A stretch of 16,192 nucleotides of DNA from DAONLM01 sp035406685 (GTDB lineage: Bacteria; Spirochaetota; GWE2-31-10; MWDO01): contig DAONLM010000049.1 of assembly GCA_035406685.1 (NCBI GenBank), forward strand, positions 1 through 16,192. Direction: 5' to 3'. Positions 14,868-16,192 of this stretch are shown here, piece by piece. The notes under the pieces were generated by a model. That model did not search any database, was not told where the DNA came from, and saw nothing but the letters and a program-made list of their open reading frames with translations. The translations under genes were made by a program, and so were the position numbers. The first letter of the stretch is position 1, and each line of letters begins with the position of its first letter.

Positions 14868-15698
14868 TTAATAAATTATTCCAGTATATCCAACAAAACT
14901 CTCATCTTTTCTAATATCATAACTGGTGGAATAACCTATTAATTCCCCCTTTGTTACCCCTTTTTTTCTTGCTATATAAAGGGATCCATAAGCAGCCCCA
15001 GCAGAACATGCTGATTTATTATTATTTGCATATTCAATTGATTCTTCCCCCTTCATATTTATCAATAACTCAATATAACCTCTATCATTTATCTGTTTTA
15101 CCCATTTTACTGGATCAATTGACTTATCCTTGTGAAAAAAATTGTAAAAAGAACCATAATGTGTCAGATCAGTTGATCCAATAAATATAGAATTTTTTGA
15201 ATAATTTTTCTCTATAAAATCTAACATATCATTTATTTTGATATTTGGAGGTAAATAAATTGCGACAATTTTTACCTCTTTAAAAAAATATTTTATAATA
15301 GGAAGCACTATCTCTATTGTATTATCTGGTAAAAAATCTACTTTTTGAATATTAAAATTTGAAGTTAGGGCATTGACAACCTCTTTATTATTCTCAAGAT
15401 TTCCAAAAGGAGTCTCAGCATAATCAAAATCTTCTATAATTGGTAGATTACTTTTTGATAGATGTCCACCAAAAATAAAGATTTGGCCTATATCACCATT
15501 TTTCTGTTTTAATAATTTTATCACATTTATTGACCATTGGCCACAATAATACCAACCAGCATGTGGCACTATTCCAGCCACTGGAATTCTTCCTTCTATA
15601 AATATAGAATCATCTATAAATTTTTCGATTTCTTTTTTGCATAAATCTTTTGAATGTGGGTACCATCCCTGTCTTGCTAATAACATTGGTCTTATCAT
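14868..15698 (-). CDS. MEMO-family protein (AmmeMemoRadiSam system protein B type)
   Basis: A 276-residue protein of normal family length. It retains RPMLLARQGWYP (3-14), VPHAGWYYCG (44-53, H46), FIFGGHLS (74-81, H79), the AETPFGNL motif (94-101), STDLTHYG (175-182, D177 and H180) and SACSAG (229-234, C231). These correspond to the conserved pocket residues of human MEMO1 (H49, H81, H192, C244). The usual EHS-x-E segment is replaced by DNTIEIVLP (125-133), so the pocket is altered. In many prokaryotes MEMO proteins are encoded with an AMMECR1 domain and a radical SAM protein; neither is present here. ATG 15698 is preceded by AGGAG. Biochemical function is not established for the family; a metal- or redox-related role has been proposed. 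Confidence 0.88.
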   Translation of the reverse strand: MIRPMLLARQGWYPHSKDLCKKEIEKFIDDSIFIEGRIPVAGIVPHAGWYYCGQWSINVIKLLKQKNGDIGQIFIFGGHLSKSNLPIIEDFDYAETPFGNLENNKEVVNALTSNFNIQKVDFLPDNTIEIVLPIIKYFFKEVKIVAIYLPPNIKINDMLDFIEKNYSKNSIFIGSTDLTHYGSFYNFFHKDKSIDPVKWVKQINDRGYIELLINMKGEESIEYANNNKSACSAGAAYGSLYIARKKGVTKGELIGYSTSYDIRKDESFVGYTGIIY

Positions 15699-15820
15699 AT
15701 TTTTCTCCTCTTAATAAGATTGTACTTAAAATAAATATATCAAAAACTTTATTAATAGTAAATAATTATTTGAATATAAAAATAGTGGAGTGTGATTTTA
15801 TTTTTAGGCAATTTTTTTTA

Positions 15821-15896
15821 ATTTTTTCTTAAATTTTGTAAAGGATTTTCTTAAAAATTTTGTGATTAATATAATAGAAATATTTTTTATGGAGGA
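15821..15896 (+). promoter_or_regulatory. Shared upstream element, copy B (RHH-like gene at 15903)
   Basis: The + strand leader is nearly identical to the minus-strand leader at 11168-11249. Here the -10 candidate is a perfect TATAAT (15870-15875), with a poor -35 (TTCTTA at 16 bases). AAATTTTGT occurs twice, 24 bases apart, upstream of and next to the -10. Weak -35 plus duplicated sites suggest control by a DNA-binding protein. Confidence 0.7.
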
Positions 15897-15902
15897 TTTA
15901 TT

Positions 15903-16192
15903 ATGAATACAAAATTAAATTACAAAAAAGATCATGAACTACATTTTGTAGTTACTTCTACTATGAAGAAAAAGATTGCAAACATAGCAAAAAAGGAGAA
16001 TATTTCTCTATCAAAATTGATATGCTATGTATTGCAAAAGTTCTCTGATAGGATCAAAAAAAGATACTGTTTTGGCCATGAGGATGAGAATGTTTATGAA
16101 AGAATAGATGCAGATGATTCTATTCATTTTTATTTGTCAAAGGAAGATTATAGGTTTTTAAAGAAAATTCATGCTGACTTGAATTTTTTTAG
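15903..16192 (+). CDS. Tandem RHH-like DNA-binding protein, 3' truncated by window end
   Basis: The frame opens at ATG 15903, nine bases after GGAGG, and stays open for 96 codons to the end of the window. Residues about 12-54 form a first RHH-like unit: strand LHFVVTS, helix MKKKIANIAKKEN, turn, helix SLSKLICYVLQKFSDRI. After an acidic linker, residues 73-96 begin a second: strand SIHFYLS, helix DYRFLKKIHADLNFF. The layout and the LKKIHADLN segment match the protein at 10649-11164 (LKQIHDTLN). The N-terminus is about eight residues longer than in that paralogue. It is divergent from the MEMO gene, 204 bases away. DNA binding is inferred from fold pattern only. Confidence 0.75.
   Translation, partial: MNTKLNYKKDHELHFVVTSTMKKKIANIAKKENISLSKLICYVLQKFSDRIKKRYCFGHEDENVYERIDADDSIHFYLSKEDYRFLKKIHADLNFF

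Overview
The window is about 16.2 kb of very AT-rich, tightly packed bacterial chromosome. Its core is a division and cell-wall (dcw) operon on the minus strand, about 3.0-10.3 kb. Gene order in the direction of transcription is mraZ, rsmH, an ftsL-like gene, mraY, ftsW, ftsQ, ftsA, ftsZ. The classical neighbours ftsI, murE/F/D/G/C/B and ddl are absent. This short order resembles the spirochaete arrangement (rsmH, small membrane protein, murF, mraY, ftsW, ftsQ, ftsA, ftsZ), but here even murF is missing. With lipoproteins, an LPP20-type exported protein and a MEMO-family protein, it suggests a diderm, possibly spirochaete-like organism. That placement is inference from gene order.

Layout. 37-1530 (+): a secreted lipoprotein reading frame split by one in-frame TAA, ending at a strong bidirectional terminator shared with kamA. 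1571-2869 (-): KamA, a radical-SAM/PLP lysine 2,3-aminomutase with its own promoter. 3053-10211 (-): the dcw operon, with a recognisable promoter, three 10-bp MraZ boxes just downstream of it, and a terminator after ftsZ. 10212-10648: non-coding, holding mraZ control sites and a second GTG-periodic repeat. 10649-11164 (-): a protein that looks like two ribbon-helix-helix (RHH) units in tandem. 11434-12777 (+): a two-gene operon of a phasin-like coiled-coil protein and an alpha/beta hydrolase, with a good sigma70-type promoter. 12860-14791 (-): a large exported protein with a duplicated LPP20-type domain. 14868-15698 (-): MEMO-family protein. 15903-16192 (+): the 5' part of a second tandem-RHH gene, cut by the window end.

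The most unusual signal is that the two RHH-like genes, 4.7 kb apart and in opposite orientation, share a nearly identical 5' region. A 43-base core has one mismatch, and weaker similarity extends around it. Together they look like members of a dispersed, probably autoregulated paralogous family. Other points of interest are the nonsense-interrupted lipoprotein, the phasin-like/esterase pair, near-identical 16-bp GACAATTGTC-centred palindromes at either end of the LPP20 gene, and G-tract ribosome binding sites on three dcw genes.

No tRNA, rRNA, CRISPR array, insertion sequence or transposase was seen.
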